From: Methylomonas aurea
Lineage (GTDB): Bacteria; Pseudomonadota; Gammaproteobacteria; Methylococcales; Methylomonadaceae
NCBI RefSeq assembly: GCF_024505045.1
Contig: NZ_JANIBM010000014.1
Coordinates: 1-64,000, forward strand
Reading direction: 5' to 3'
DNA length: 64,000 nt
Shown: in pieces, positions 27,499-36,902 of the stretch
Numbering within the stretch: position 1 is the stretch's first letter
How the letters are laid out: every line of letters starts with the position of its first letter
Made by a program: the position numbers and the translations under genes
The notes under the pieces: model-generated
What the model was told of the DNA's origin: nothing
What the model saw: the letters and a program-made list of their open reading frames with translations, nothing else
Database searches by the model: none

Positions 27499-30400
27499 TC
27501 AGCGCACAATCAGCACGTCGCATTTCGAATCGGCCAGAATGTGGCGGGTTACGCTGCCGATCAACATTTCTTTGACGATGGATTGGCCGTGTTTACCCAT
27601 CACGATCAAGTCCGCCTGAAACTCCGCTTCCTTGGCCAGAATTACCGCGGCCGGATTGCCCGGCTCGACCAGACGCATAAAGCAGTCCCGCCCGCTGGCA
27701 GTCTGTTGCATCAGATTGCCTATCCGGCTGTAGGCATGTTGTCTGGCCTCTTCGCAGTAACGCAGCAATTCCGCATCGAGTTGGTCGACGATATGGCGTT
27801 CGCCGGCGAACGGTAGCGTAAAGGCGTGAATCAGCCAAACTTCGGCGCCGGGTGCGATAAGCAATGCGGTTTTCAATGCTGCTGCGGAATGCGGCGAGAA
27901 GTCCACCGGCACCAGTACCCGGCGGTATGCTGCCTGTGCCGGTCGTTTCACGACCAACACCGAGCCTTGGTAGACCTGCAGCAGCCGGTCAGTTGTCGAA
28001 CCCAGCAACATGTCGCGGATCGGGTTGGCGCCGTGGGCGCCCAACACCAGCAAATCGGCGCGTTCGGCGGCCGACAGGATTTCGTCGAATATCCCGCCGA
28101 TTTTGACCCGCGAAACCGCGACCACTTGCGTTTTCAGCGCGATTTCGGCCCTGACCGCTTCAAGCCTATGCTGGGCGTCCGCCACGAGTTTGGCTTCGGC
28201 GGCATCGTGCGAACGAATCAATTCGGCTACCGAATTCAAGGAAGTCTCGTCTACTACGTGCAGTAACTTCAGCACGCCGTTATGGGTGGCCGCCAGCAGG
28301 GCGGCCTGGTGCGCCGCATTGTCGGCGTCGTTGGAAAAGTCGACGGCGGCCAATAGCGAGCGTGGGGCGGAAAACGGCCGTTGCTGCAGCGTCGGTAGCG
28401 ATTCGGCGCGTGCGGCGGCCGTGGCTATGTGGCGTTTTAATCGTTTTGCGCCGCGGAGCACTGCTTTTTCGAACTCCGCCACGACAAACACGCTGGCTCC
28501 GGCTACTAAGACTCTTGTCCATTCTTCGATGGACAGATCGGTGGAACCGAATAAAGCCTGTAGCGGCTCCGCGTGGGTGTAGGCCAACTGCAGCAATGCG
28601 CAGGCCGCTATGGCGATCAGCACGTAGCGGTTGCCGAACAGTCCTTCCAGCGACAGAGCGGATTTGTAAATATACCGGCTGTTGAGCAGGTAGAACATCT
28701 CCGCGGCGACGACCGAACTGACCGCCATGGTGCGTGCCGTTTCCAAACTGGAGCCGCGTTCGATTTCCCATAAAAACAAACCGAGCGAGCCAGCCATGAT
28801 CAACGCGGAAACCATCAGAACCCGCCAGGCGAAAAACCAGGACAACAAGGACTCTTCGGGGCTGCGCGGCGGTCGGCGCATCGCGTCGCGTTCCGGATGT
28901 TCGAAGGCCAACGCCAAACCCAGCGTGCTCGATGTGGCCATATTGATCCACAATACCTGAGCCGGCGTCAGCGGTAAGGTCAATTGGAACAGAATGGCCG
29001 CGATCACGACTAGCGCTTCGCCGCCGTTGGTCGGCAGCATGAACAGCACGAATTTGCGAATATTGTCGTAAATGCCGCGGCCTTCGCGCACCGCGTTGGC
29101 GATGGTGGCGAAATTGTCGTCGGCTAGGACCATGTCAGCCGCTTCCTTGGCGACTTCGGTGCCCTTCAAACCCATCGCCACGCCGACGTCGGCCCGTTTC
29201 AACGCCGGCGCGTCGTTGACGCCGTCGCCGGTCATCGCCACTACCTGGCCGCTGGCCTGCAAGGCCTGCACCAGGCGCAACTTGTGTTCCGGGCTAGCGC
29301 GGGCGAATACGTCGGCATCGTTGACGACCTCGCGCAATTGCGCATCGTCCATCGTTTCGATATCGGCGCCGGTCAGGGCCGAAAGATTGCGGCCGATACC
29401 GAGTTGCGCGCCGATGGCGCGGGCGGTATCGACGTGGTCGCCGGTGATCATCTTGATCTTGATGCCGGCGCGTTGACAGGCCGCCACTGCCGAAATCGCC
29501 TCGTCGCGGGGCGGATCGATAATGCCGACCAGGCAAAGCAATTCGAAACCGCCGTCCAGATCTGCGAAGTTGATCTCGGGCTGGCCGGATGCGGCGGGTT
29601 TGGCGGCAATTGCCAGCAGGCGCAGGCCGAGTGCCGCTGCTTCGCCGGCGGCTTGCTGCCAGTATTCGGCATTTAGCGGCGCGGCATCGGTGCCGTGTTG
29701 TCGGTTGCACATCGCCAAAATCCGCTCCGGTGCGCCTTTGGCGTAAATGGTCGCTTGGCTCTCGCGGTTTCGGTTCAGCGTGGCCATCAGCCTGTGTTCG
29801 GATTCGAACGGGATCACGTCGGCACGCGGATGGTTGCTGCGGGTCCAGGCAAGGTCGGCGCCGGTTTTGACGGCGAAGGCCAATAATGCCCCTTCGGTCG
29901 GATCGCCCTCTATCTGCCAGATGCCTTCGGGGTTTTTACGCAGTTCGGCGTCGTTGCACAATATTGCGGCACGGGCGATCTGCTGCAATTCCGGGTATTG
30001 CTCGCCGGTCGCCGGTTCGCCGTGCAAAAAGATGCCGCCCTCGGGAGAGTAGCCGGCGCCGCCGATTTCGAAAACCCTTGCCGTCGTGATCAGCCGCTGC
30101 ACCGTCATTTCGTTTCGGGTCAACGTGCCGGTTTTATCCGAGCAGATGACGGTCACGGAGCCCAGCGTTTCCACTGCCGGTAAGTGGCGGATGATGGCGT
30201 TGTGTCTGGCCATGCGTTTCATGCCGAGCGCCAGCGTGATGGTCATGATTGCGGGCAGGCCTTCCGGGATTGCCGAAGCGGCCAACGCTACCGCCATCAT
30301 GAACATTTCCTGCGGCGAATGACCGTGCCAGAGCACGCCGATTACGAATGTCGCCGCGGACATGATAACGATGACCAGTGCCAACCAGTGGCCGAAACCG

Positions 30401-31146
30401 GTGATCTGGCGCAGCAAGGGCGTGGTTACCGCCTGCACGTTTTCCAGCATCGTACTGATGCGGCCAAGTTCGCTATTGATGCCGGTGGCGACCACGATTC
30501 CGGTCGCCTGCCCGGACGCCACCAGCGTTCCGGAATAGAGCAGGCAGAGCCGGTCGGCCAGCAATGCATCGGCCGCTACCGGGTCTGGGGTTTTCTCCAC
30601 CGCTTCGGACTCTCCGGTCAGGATGGCTTCGTTGACGCGCAGCCCCTTGCAGGTGATCAAGCGCAGGTCTGCCGGCACCTTATCGCCGGACGCCAGCAGG
30701 ACCAAATCGCCGGGCACCAACGCGTCCGCTTCGGTTTCGATGCGTGCGCCGTTCCGGATCACGCTGGTGCGTAGCGACAACATATGCCGTATCGCGTCCA
30801 TCGCTTGCTCGGCTCTACCCTCCTGGATGAAGCCGATGACGGCGTTGACCAGAACGGCGGCCAGCAGCACGCCGGTATCGACCAAGTCGCCGAGCAAAGC
30901 CGTTGTCGCTGCGGCCGCTAACATGATGTATATCAATGCGTTGTGGAATTGCATTAAAAAGCGTAGCCATGCCGGTCGGGCGCGCCGGCTCGGTAAACGG
31001 TTCCGGCCAAACAGCTTCTGGCGCTTGTGGGCTTCGTCGCTTGCTAGGCCGCGGCGGCGGTCTGTGTCGAGTCGTGCCAGAGCTTCGTCTGCGGATACAG
31101 CGTGCCAGTCGGTCTGTTTCAAATTAGCAAATTGTTGGGGGGACAT
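27499..31146 (-). CDS. P-type cation-transporting ATPase fused to two universal stress protein domains
   Basis: A 1215-aa membrane transporter. Residues about 1-900 are a P2-type ATPase: cation_ATPase_N, actuator TGES, M4 motif AIPEGLPAIMT, phosphorylation site SDKTGTLTRNEM (Asp337) and TGDGVNDAPALKRADVG. M6 reads LWINMATSSTLGL, lacking the Asp that helps bind calcium in SERCA. After the last helices come two tandem UspA domains (about 920-1075 and 1080-1215), each with an ATP-binding signature (GAHG-x9-GST and GKHG-x9-GSV). Transported ion uncertain (Ca, Mg or Mn family). The domains may let ATP or stress signals gate transport (inference). A structured leader precedes it. Confidence 0.88.
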   Translation of the reverse strand: MSPQQFANLKQTDWHAVSADEALARLDTDRRRGLASDEAHKRQKLFGRNRLPSRRARPAWLRFLMQFHNALIYIMLAAAATTALLGDLVDTGVLLAAVLVNAVIGFIQEGRAEQAMDAIRHMLSLRTSVIRNGARIETEADALVPGDLVLLASGDKVPADLRLITCKGLRVNEAILTGESEAVEKTPDPVAADALLADRLCLLYSGTLVASGQATGIVVATGINSELGRISTMLENVQAVTTPLLRQITGFGHWLALVIVIMSAATFVIGVLWHGHSPQEMFMMAVALAASAIPEGLPAIMTITLALGMKRMARHNAIIRHLPAVETLGSVTVICSDKTGTLTRNEMTVQRLITTARVFEIGGAGYSPEGGIFLHGEPATGEQYPELQQIARAAILCNDAELRKNPEGIWQIEGDPTEGALLAFAVKTGADLAWTRSNHPRADVIPFESEHRLMATLNRNRESQATIYAKGAPERILAMCNRQHGTDAAPLNAEYWQQAAGEAAALGLRLLAIAAKPAASGQPEINFADLDGGFELLCLVGIIDPPRDEAISAVAACQRAGIKIKMITGDHVDTARAIGAQLGIGRNLSALTGADIETMDDAQLREVVNDADVFARASPEHKLRLVQALQASGQVVAMTGDGVNDAPALKRADVGVAMGLKGTEVAKEAADMVLADDNFATIANAVREGRGIYDNIRKFVLFMLPTNGGEALVVIAAILFQLTLPLTPAQVLWINMATSSTLGLALAFEHPERDAMRRPPRSPEESLLSWFFAWRVLMVSALIMAGSLGLFLWEIERGSSLETARTMAVSSVVAAEMFYLLNSRYIYKSALSLEGLFGNRYVLIAIAACALLQLAYTHAEPLQALFGSTDLSIEEWTRVLVAGASVFVVAEFEKAVLRGAKRLKRHIATAAARAESLPTLQQRPFSAPRSLLAAVDFSNDADNAAHQAALLAATHNGVLKLLHVVDETSLNSVAELIRSHDAAEAKLVADAQHRLEAVRAEIALKTQVVAVSRVKIGGIFDEILSAAERADLLVLGAHGANPIRDMLLGSTTDRLLQVYQGSVLVVKRPAQAAYRRVLVPVDFSPHSAAALKTALLIAPGAEVWLIHAFTLPFAGERHIVDQLDAELLRYCEEARQHAYSRIGNLMQQTASGRDCFMRLVEPGNPAAVILAKEAEFQADLIVMGKHGQSIVKEMLIGSVTRHILADSKCDVLIVR

Positions 31147-31350
31147 AAGGCACTCCTGATGGAATTAACCGGGATTAAGACGTTGCCATCAAGCCCGCCG
31201 AGAACGTGCTCGGAGCGCTTAAGGGGGGGCGGTAACTTCCAGGACAGGAGGTTGCGATTACATCCCTATCGGCTTGATGGCGGCGCTCCTTGCCGCGGGT
31301 ACCTGCCTGTCGAGCAACCGCCTCCTGATCGGCAGCTTACTTCCACAGTA
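31147..31350 (-). promoter_or_regulatory. Structured leader upstream of the P-type ATPase; rest of the 441-nt gap unassigned
   Basis: In the region upstream of the ATPase start, GCCATCAAGCC (31185-31195) is exactly complementary to GGCTTGATGGC (31271-31281), 75 nt apart. A second pairing joins GCAACC at 31313-31318 with the GGTTGC at 31250-31255, flanked by GAGGCGG/CCTCC-type complementarity. Such long-range pairings suggest a folded 5' UTR, possibly ion-sensing given the downstream gene. It does not show the conserved cores of the M-box or yybP-ykoY classes that I know. Bases 31351-31587 show nothing recognisable beyond the start region of the forward gene. Confidence 0.4.
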
Positions 31351-31587
31351 GTTTATTATCGGTGTCCAGTCTATTCCGAAAAGCTTTCAGAAACCTTTCA
31401 ATGGCTTTTGTTGCGATTTCGTAACCCATGAAACTGCGAAATTCCAAACTAGCGTAACTCCCCGAGAAATCGGTTTGTCAAATGCCCGGTTTCCTTTTAG
31501 AGTTTGTGCTGAGTGGCGCGAGGCCGGCCCTTCGCCATCGCGCTTAAATCGGCAGCGGCCGACAGACTTTATCGACTCGGAACAGAC

Positions 31588-33045
31588 ATGGAAGAACATC
31601 ATCGCGAAAACGGCCGCTTTGGTTTATATGCACTAAGTTTGCTTTATCTGGCATTAACGGTGTGGTCAGCCGCGGGGGTCGGGCAATCGCCGGCGGCCGG
31701 CGACGCCTTGTCTTACCTGGCGCCGGCCGGGTTCGGCCTGATCGCATGGTACAGCGGCTACGCGGCGCTGAAACGTTACCGGGGCGGTTTCTGGTTTGTT
31801 GCCGGCAGCCTGCTGTTGGCTTTGGCGGTACTGATGCTGACGGTGCTGTACGAGGGTTACCGTACCGCCGATCCCAACACCATGTTAGGGGCTGGAGTAG
31901 TCGCCGCGCTGGCGACGGTGGCGGCTTTACCGCTACTTTGGCGCGGCCACCAGCGCCACCGGCGTTGGTGGCGGGCCGCCCACGGCTTTGCCGAATTCGA
32001 ACTGGCGGCCGCGCTGAGTCCGGAGCCGGCCGCTTCTGCCGAAAATGCCCCGCCTTTACTCTATCCGCCGCAAAGCAGTTGGCGTTTGCTGTGGTTGATG
32101 CTGTTCAGCGCGACGCTGTATGCACCGTTTCTAATGTACCGAATTGCCGGCGATATCGCCGTATTGGCCGGCTCGCGCTTGAATCCGAGGCGCTGCGCCT
32201 GGCAGATGCTGATTCCGCTTTACAACTTCAACGTGTTCTACCAAGTAGCCGCGGAAGCCGGGCGGTTGGGGCAAGCGCGCGGGATGGCTTTCAAGATATC
32301 GCCGGCGCTGTTGGCCTTGCTGTTGGTTGTTGCGACTTTAGGTAATTTCGCGATGCCGCAGTTTTTGTTTCTGCTCAGTTGCGTGTTGGCGTCCATACCT
32401 TGGTTGGTGTTGAATGGCTGGATGAATCGACTGCGCACTGCGCAGCCGGCACAGTGGCGGGCTCCTCCCGGCCGTTATAGTTGGCGCCAACGCAGCGTGT
32501 TTCTGGCAGGCGCGCCCCTTATCGCAATGGCTTTGTTGGGCAGCAAAACCGAGTTCGCTTACTTCAGCGCCCCGGCTTTGGCGGCGGAGCAGCGGGTTTC
32601 CGGGCCAGGAGCCGATTATGTCTTGACGATACCCGACCGCCACTGGCGCGTGGTCGAGCGCGGGACTCTGTACCCCGATACCGACCTCGAGCTGGTCAAT
32701 CGCGCCAGCGGCGAGTGGGTTGTGGTACGCATCAGCCCCAGCCAGCAGCAAACCCTGGACGGTTTCGTCGACCAGCGCCAGGCTTTGGTCGCCGCCAATT
32801 GGAACGATTACGAGATGCAGGAGGCGAGGCACTTCGCGGACGGCAGCGACAATATCCCGATGTCGTTGGCGCGTTACAACCACAAGGGGCCGGTCGCATC
32901 GCGGGATTCGCCGCTGCTGGTTGCGACCGTATTGACGCCCGAGCGGGTATTCGAAGTGGTCGCCCATGCAGGCAACCTGCCGAACGCCAGCGCGGCGCAA
33001 TTGGTCGACAGTTTTCGGTTGGTTGCCGCCGGGGAGAGATCATGA
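31588..33045 (+). CDS. Multi-pass membrane protein with C-terminal soluble domain, unknown function
   Basis: A 485-aa protein I cannot assign. The N-terminus has about three hydrophobic helices (YALSLLYLALTVWSAAGV, FWFVAGSLLLALAVLML and one between), then a second membrane block at about residues 170-320 (LLWLMLFSATLYAPFLMY, ISPALLALLLVVATLGNFAM, FLFLLSCVLASIPWLVLN). After a last helix near residue 320 a soluble domain of about 140 aa follows (YVLTIPDRHWRVVERGTLYP), probably outside the cytoplasm. ATG 31588 is chosen as the first Met before the hydrophobic region. Its stop overlaps the next start (ATGA), so it is translationally coupled to the transglutaminase-like protein. Confidence 0.7.
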   Translation: MEEHHRENGRFGLYALSLLYLALTVWSAAGVGQSPAAGDALSYLAPAGFGLIAWYSGYAALKRYRGGFWFVAGSLLLALAVLMLTVLYEGYRTADPNTMLGAGVVAALATVAALPLLWRGHQRHRRWWRAAHGFAEFELAAALSPEPAASAENAPPLLYPPQSSWRLLWLMLFSATLYAPFLMYRIAGDIAVLAGSRLNPRRCAWQMLIPLYNFNVFYQVAAEAGRLGQARGMAFKISPALLALLLVVATLGNFAMPQFLFLLSCVLASIPWLVLNGWMNRLRTAQPAQWRAPPGRYSWRQRSVFLAGAPLIAMALLGSKTEFAYFSAPALAAEQRVSGPGADYVLTIPDRHWRVVERGTLYPDTDLELVNRASGEWVVVRISPSQQQTLDGFVDQRQALVAANWNDYEMQEARHFADGSDNIPMSLARYNHKGPVASRDSPLLVATVLTPERVFEVVAHAGNLPNASAAQLVDSFRLVAAGERS

Positions 33046-35012
33046 GGGTGTTCTTGTTGGCCGCGCTGTGCTGGTGGCTCGGCTCGGCTTGTGCGGCGGC
33101 TGCCGGGCGCGATTTGAAATTGGCGGGCTATGCGCCGGATCTGGTGCGCTGGGCGCCGCTGGCGAAGCATCGGGACTACGCGGCGCTGGCGCCGGCGGCT
33201 GCGCGGATTGCGGAGCTGAAACAGCTCGGTTACGGCAGCGTGGCCGTCGACGAAACCCACCAGCTTTATCTCGGCCGCGACCGCCGGGTGGAGGAAACCG
33301 TCAGCGTCGCTCAGTTGTATTTGACGGCAAAAGGCATAGAGAGCGACGGCAACAACGGCTTTTGGCTGGACGCCAACCACCAGCGCGCCGAAATCGAAGC
33401 CGCTTATGTGGTGCAGCCGGACGGCGCTATTGCCGACATCGACCCGAGCACGCTGCAACTCAACAACCAGAATGTCTACAATATTTTTACCGACACCGTC
33501 TACGTGACGGTGCCGTTTGCCCAGCTCCGGCCGGGTAGTATCGCCGTGTTGCGCTATAAGATCGTGTCGGACCGCAATAAGTTACCGATGCCGTGGGCGC
33601 GCAACTTGTTTCCGGCCAATTTTTACCCGCTGGAACGTTTTCGCACAGAAGTCCGCTGGGACGCTGCGGCGCAGCCGCCAGCGTGGCAGACCGACTACCC
33701 GAAGCTGGATTGCCGGCAAGGCAAGCAGGAATTGGTTTGCGCGACGACGGCCGCCGCTGCGCCCCTTCCGGTCGACAACCAGATGCCGTCCGCTTTCGAC
33801 GTTTTGCCGGTATTAGTGCTGGCCGAGTCCTCCAGTTGGGCGGCGGTCGCCGCCGGTATGGAGAAACTGGCCGAGCCGGCCTTGAGTCGCGACGGCAGCG
33901 TCGCAGACTTGGCGCTGCGATTGCGCGGCGATGCCCGCGATGTTAAAGAAATCGTCAGCCGCTTGAGTGGCTTCGTCTCGCGCGAGATCCGTTACGTCGG
34001 ACTGGAACGGGGCAAGGGCGGCGTCATTCCCAGGCCGACCGCGGCGACGTTGGAACGCCGCTTCGGCGATTGCAAGGATAAAACCATGCTATTCGTCGAT
34101 CTCGCGCGCAACGCCGGACTGGACGCGTATCCGGTGCTGGCTTCGACCGGACGGATGTCGCTGGCCAAACTGTTGTTGCCGAGCGGCGTTTACTTCAACC
34201 ATATGCTGGCCTGCGTCAAATCGGTGCAGGCCGGCGAAATCTGCGTGGACTTGACCGATCCCGACACCGGCGGCGGCCATTTGCCTTACGCCTTGCAGGG
34301 TGCAGTGGCTTTGGCGGTCGGGCGCGATGCTATCGCGCCGCATAATCTGGCCAGCGAAACCTTCACCTGGGTGGCGCAAACCACGGCCGATAACCGGTTG
34401 CACGCGGACGGCAGCGTGCTGGAAAGCCTGGCTCGAACTTACGATACCCATTGGGCGGCGGAAGTGCGGCGGGCGTTGGCGGTCAAGTCGCAGGAAGAGC
34501 GCGTGCGCTGGCTGCAGGACGATTACCGCTCGGTGATGGGGGACAAAGCGAAACCGGCGTTCAGCGTCCAAGGATTGGAAACGCCCGATTCCGGCATAAC
34601 GCTGGCGTCGACCGCCGAATACCGCAACGTGTTCGATCCGGCTTTGCTGAAAATCTACCGCGACTACGAGCCCTGGCTGAATTCGTTGGCGAAGGACGTC
34701 AGGTCCCGTAATCAATATTATCCGTATTCGTTCAAGGGCATCCATTACCGCAGCGAAATCCGCTACCGCTTGCCGGACGGGAAAAGTGTCGGCAACATCG
34801 GCCCGAAAGCCGATTACCTGTCGCGCTGGGGTTCCCTGCACCGGTATTACCGCCAGGACGGCGACAGCGTCACCGCTTACACCGATCTGCAAATGCCGCG
34901 GGCCGAAGTGCCGGTCGACAAATTTGCCGAGTTCAACCGCTTTCTGGAACTCGCCGGCCAGGAAACCCGGATCTCGTTCAGCCTCAGAGCCCGGAGTCCG
35001 GCGGCCAACTGA
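33042..35012 (+). CDS. Exported DUF3857 / transglutaminase-like protein
   Basis: A 656-aa protein with a signal peptide (MRVFLLAALCWWLGSACAAA). An N-terminal DUF3857-type beta domain is followed at about residues 300-420 by a transglutaminase-like core with a plausible Cys-His-Asp triad: RRFGDCKDKTMLFVDLARNA, YFNHMLACV and CVDLTDPDTGGGHLPY. The C-terminal part resembles DUF3858-like beta sandwiches. Members are periplasmic; cross-linking or protease-like activity is not proven. The start overlaps the previous stop and has GGGGAGAG as ribosome-binding site. HlyD follows after 85 nt, suggesting an association with that efflux system. Confidence 0.82.
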   Translation: MRVFLLAALCWWLGSACAAAAGRDLKLAGYAPDLVRWAPLAKHRDYAALAPAAARIAELKQLGYGSVAVDETHQLYLGRDRRVEETVSVAQLYLTAKGIESDGNNGFWLDANHQRAEIEAAYVVQPDGAIADIDPSTLQLNNQNVYNIFTDTVYVTVPFAQLRPGSIAVLRYKIVSDRNKLPMPWARNLFPANFYPLERFRTEVRWDAAAQPPAWQTDYPKLDCRQGKQELVCATTAAAAPLPVDNQMPSAFDVLPVLVLAESSSWAAVAAGMEKLAEPALSRDGSVADLALRLRGDARDVKEIVSRLSGFVSREIRYVGLERGKGGVIPRPTAATLERRFGDCKDKTMLFVDLARNAGLDAYPVLASTGRMSLAKLLLPSGVYFNHMLACVKSVQAGEICVDLTDPDTGGGHLPYALQGAVALAVGRDAIAPHNLASETFTWVAQTTADNRLHADGSVLESLARTYDTHWAAEVRRALAVKSQEERVRWLQDDYRSVMGDKAKPAFSVQGLETPDSGITLASTAEYRNVFDPALLKIYRDYEPWLNSLAKDVRSRNQYYPYSFKGIHYRSEIRYRLPDGKSVGNIGPKADYLSRWGSLHRYYRQDGDSVTAYTDLQMPRAEVPVDKFAEFNRFLELAGQETRISFSLRARSPAAN

Positions 35013-35097
35013 GCTCGGTTTTGCCGGCACTGCCGTTTTGAAAATCCTGCCGCGACACGGTAGGCTAGCAGGCAAAGCCCAATGGACCACGCCTCGT

Positions 35098-36234
35098 ATG
35101 ACTGGAAAAAAACTGCTAATCCCTTCCGCGCTGGTGCTGGCCGCCATTGCTTTTACCTATGCTCGCCGCCCGCCGCCGCTGGAAGTCGACACCTATACCT
35201 TGGCCGAGGGCGAAGTGCGGGCCAGCGTCTCCAATACCCGGGTCGGTACCGTCAAAGCCTGTCGCCGGGCCTACCTGGCGCCGGCCACCGGCGGCCAGGT
35301 TGCAGCGTTGCACGTCAAGGAAGGGGATAAGGTCGGGCAAGGTCAGGTGTTGTTGGAAGTCTGGAATCAGGACTTGAAGGCGCAGGTCGCATTACAAAAG
35401 GCGCAAATCCAAGCCAGTCGGGCCAGTGCCGATCAAGCCTGCCAATTGGCCGGCGGTGCCGAGCGCGAGGCGGTGCGGATGACAAAATTACAGCAGCGGA
35501 ATAACGTGGTGTCGGAAGAGCAGGTCGATAAGTCGCAAACCGGCGGCAAGTCGCAACGAGCGGCCTGCCGTGCCGCGTTGCAGAATATCGGCGTAGCCGA
35601 AGCGCAATTGGGCGTCGCCGAAGCCGCGGTGCAGCGCACCCTGGTCAAGGCACCGTTCGATGGCACGGTTGCGGAAGTCAATGCCGAATTGGGCGAATTC
35701 GTCACGCCGTCGCCGCCCGGCATTCCGACGCTGCCGCCGATCGATTTGCTGGATGTCAGTTGCCTGACTGTGTCGGCGCCGATCGATGAAGTCGATGTGG
35801 CCCGGATTAGAACCGGCATGCCGGCTTGCGTCTCGCTCGACGCGTTTACGGACAAACGCTGTTCCGGCGTCGTGACCAGGGTTGCGCCTTATGTACTGGA
35901 AAAGGAGAAGCAGGCGCGGACCGTGGAAGTGGAAGTGACCTTGCGCGATCCGAAAGATCTGGCCGAATTGCTGCCCGGTTACAGTGCCGACATCGAAGTG
36001 TTGCTGGCCAGCAAGGACAAAGCGCTGCGTCTGCCGGCCGAAGCCATTCTGGAAGGCAATCGGGTATTGCTGGTCGGTGCCGATAACGTGCTGCGGGAAC
36101 GCCGCTTCGAAGCCGGTTTGGCCAACTGGAATTACACCGAAGTATTGAGCGGGTTGCAGGCCGGCGATCGGGTGGTGCTGTCGCTGGGCAAGGAAGGCGT
36201 GACCGCCGGCGCGACGGTACGCGCCAAGCCATGA
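35098..36234 (+). CDS. HlyD/MacA-family periplasmic adaptor with six cysteines
   Basis: Membrane-fusion subunit of a tripartite or ABC efflux pump, 378 aa. An N-terminal anchor helix (LLIPSALVLAAIAFTYA) is followed by the biotinyl-lipoyl domain (LAPATGGQVAALHVKEGDKV), an alpha hairpin, and the beta-barrel part (VKAPFDGTVAEVNAELGEFV, then SAPIDEVDVARIRTGM). Six cysteines are spread over the periplasmic portion, unusual for adaptors and possibly disulfide-bonded. The conserved PSPPGIPTLPPIDLLDVSC stretch marks a subfamily. The ATG at 35098 is in frame with this sequence; its stop overlaps the ATPase start by 4 nt. Confidence 0.88.
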   Translation: MTGKKLLIPSALVLAAIAFTYARRPPPLEVDTYTLAEGEVRASVSNTRVGTVKACRRAYLAPATGGQVAALHVKEGDKVGQGQVLLEVWNQDLKAQVALQKAQIQASRASADQACQLAGGAEREAVRMTKLQQRNNVVSEEQVDKSQTGGKSQRAACRAALQNIGVAEAQLGVAEAAVQRTLVKAPFDGTVAEVNAELGEFVTPSPPGIPTLPPIDLLDVSCLTVSAPIDEVDVARIRTGMPACVSLDAFTDKRCSGVVTRVAPYVLEKEKQARTVEVEVTLRDPKDLAELLPGYSADIEVLLASKDKALRLPAEAILEGNRVLLVGADNVLRERRFEAGLANWNYTEVLSGLQAGDRVVLSLGKEGVTAGATVRAKP

Positions 36235-36902
36235 TCCGGCTCAGCGGCATCGAACGCCGGTTCCAGGTCGGCGAACAGACCGTGCATGCCCTGAACGGCA
36301 TCGATCTGGCCGTCGCCGTCGGCGAGTACGTGTCGGTGATGGGGCCATCCGGTTCCGGCAAGTCGACCTTGCTGAACATCATCGCCTTGCTGGACCAGCC
36401 TTCAGCCGGCCAATACTATCTGAACGGCCGCGATGTTACGCGCCAAACCGACAACGAATTGGCCCATACTCGACGCGATAACATCGGCTTCGTCTTTCAA
36501 TTCTTTCACTTGATTCCGCGGTTGACCGCGGCCGAGAACATTGAGCTGCCGATGATTCTGGCCGGGATAGCCCCCAAACAGCGCCGCGAGCGGGTACGGC
36601 AGGCTCTGGCCGAGGTCAACCTGAGCGATCGCGCCGAACATCGGCCCAACCAATTGTCCGGCGGCCAGTTACAGCGTATCGCGATTGCGCGGGCCATGGT
36701 CATGCGGCCGCCGATTCTATTGGCCGACGAACCGACCGGCAATCTCGACAGCAAGGCTGGCCAGGACATCATTCATCTGCTGGAAGACCTGAACCGGCAG
36801 GGAGTGACGCTGATGGTGATTACCCATGACCAGCAAATCGGCGGACGCGCCGGGCGCCAACTGCGGCTGGTTGACGGCCGGTTGGTTGCTGAAGGGCTTT
36901 AG
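36231..36902 (+). CDS. ABC transporter ATP-binding protein (MacB/LolD-like)
   Basis: A 223-aa ATPase with Walker [15 protein letters not shown]-loop [14 protein letters not shown], signature [15 protein letters not shown], Walker [13 protein letters not shown] and the H-loop VITHDQQ. This type partners FtsX/MacB-like permeases, which are encoded at 39240-41648 but separated by two reverse genes. Coupled to hlyD by ATGA. Its 3' end overlaps the convergent EamA gene by 4 nt, leaving no room for a terminator. Confidence 0.92.
   Translation: MIRLSGIERRFQVGEQTVHALNGIDLAVAVGEYVSVMGPSGSGKSTLLNIIALLDQPSAGQYYLNGRDVTRQTDNELAHTRRDNIGFVFQFFHLIPRLTAAENIELPMILAGIAPKQRRERVRQALAEVNLSDRAEHRPNQLSGGQLQRIAIARAMVMRPPILLADEPTGNLDSKAGQDIIHLLEDLNRQGVTLMVITHDQQIGGRAGRQLRLVDGRLVAEGL

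Noticed and set aside
31170-31350. yybP-ykoY (Mn2+) or M-box (Mg2+) riboswitch before the P-type ATPase
   Set aside because: Suggestive context, but the conserved core sequences of these classes are not found; kept only as an unassigned leader.
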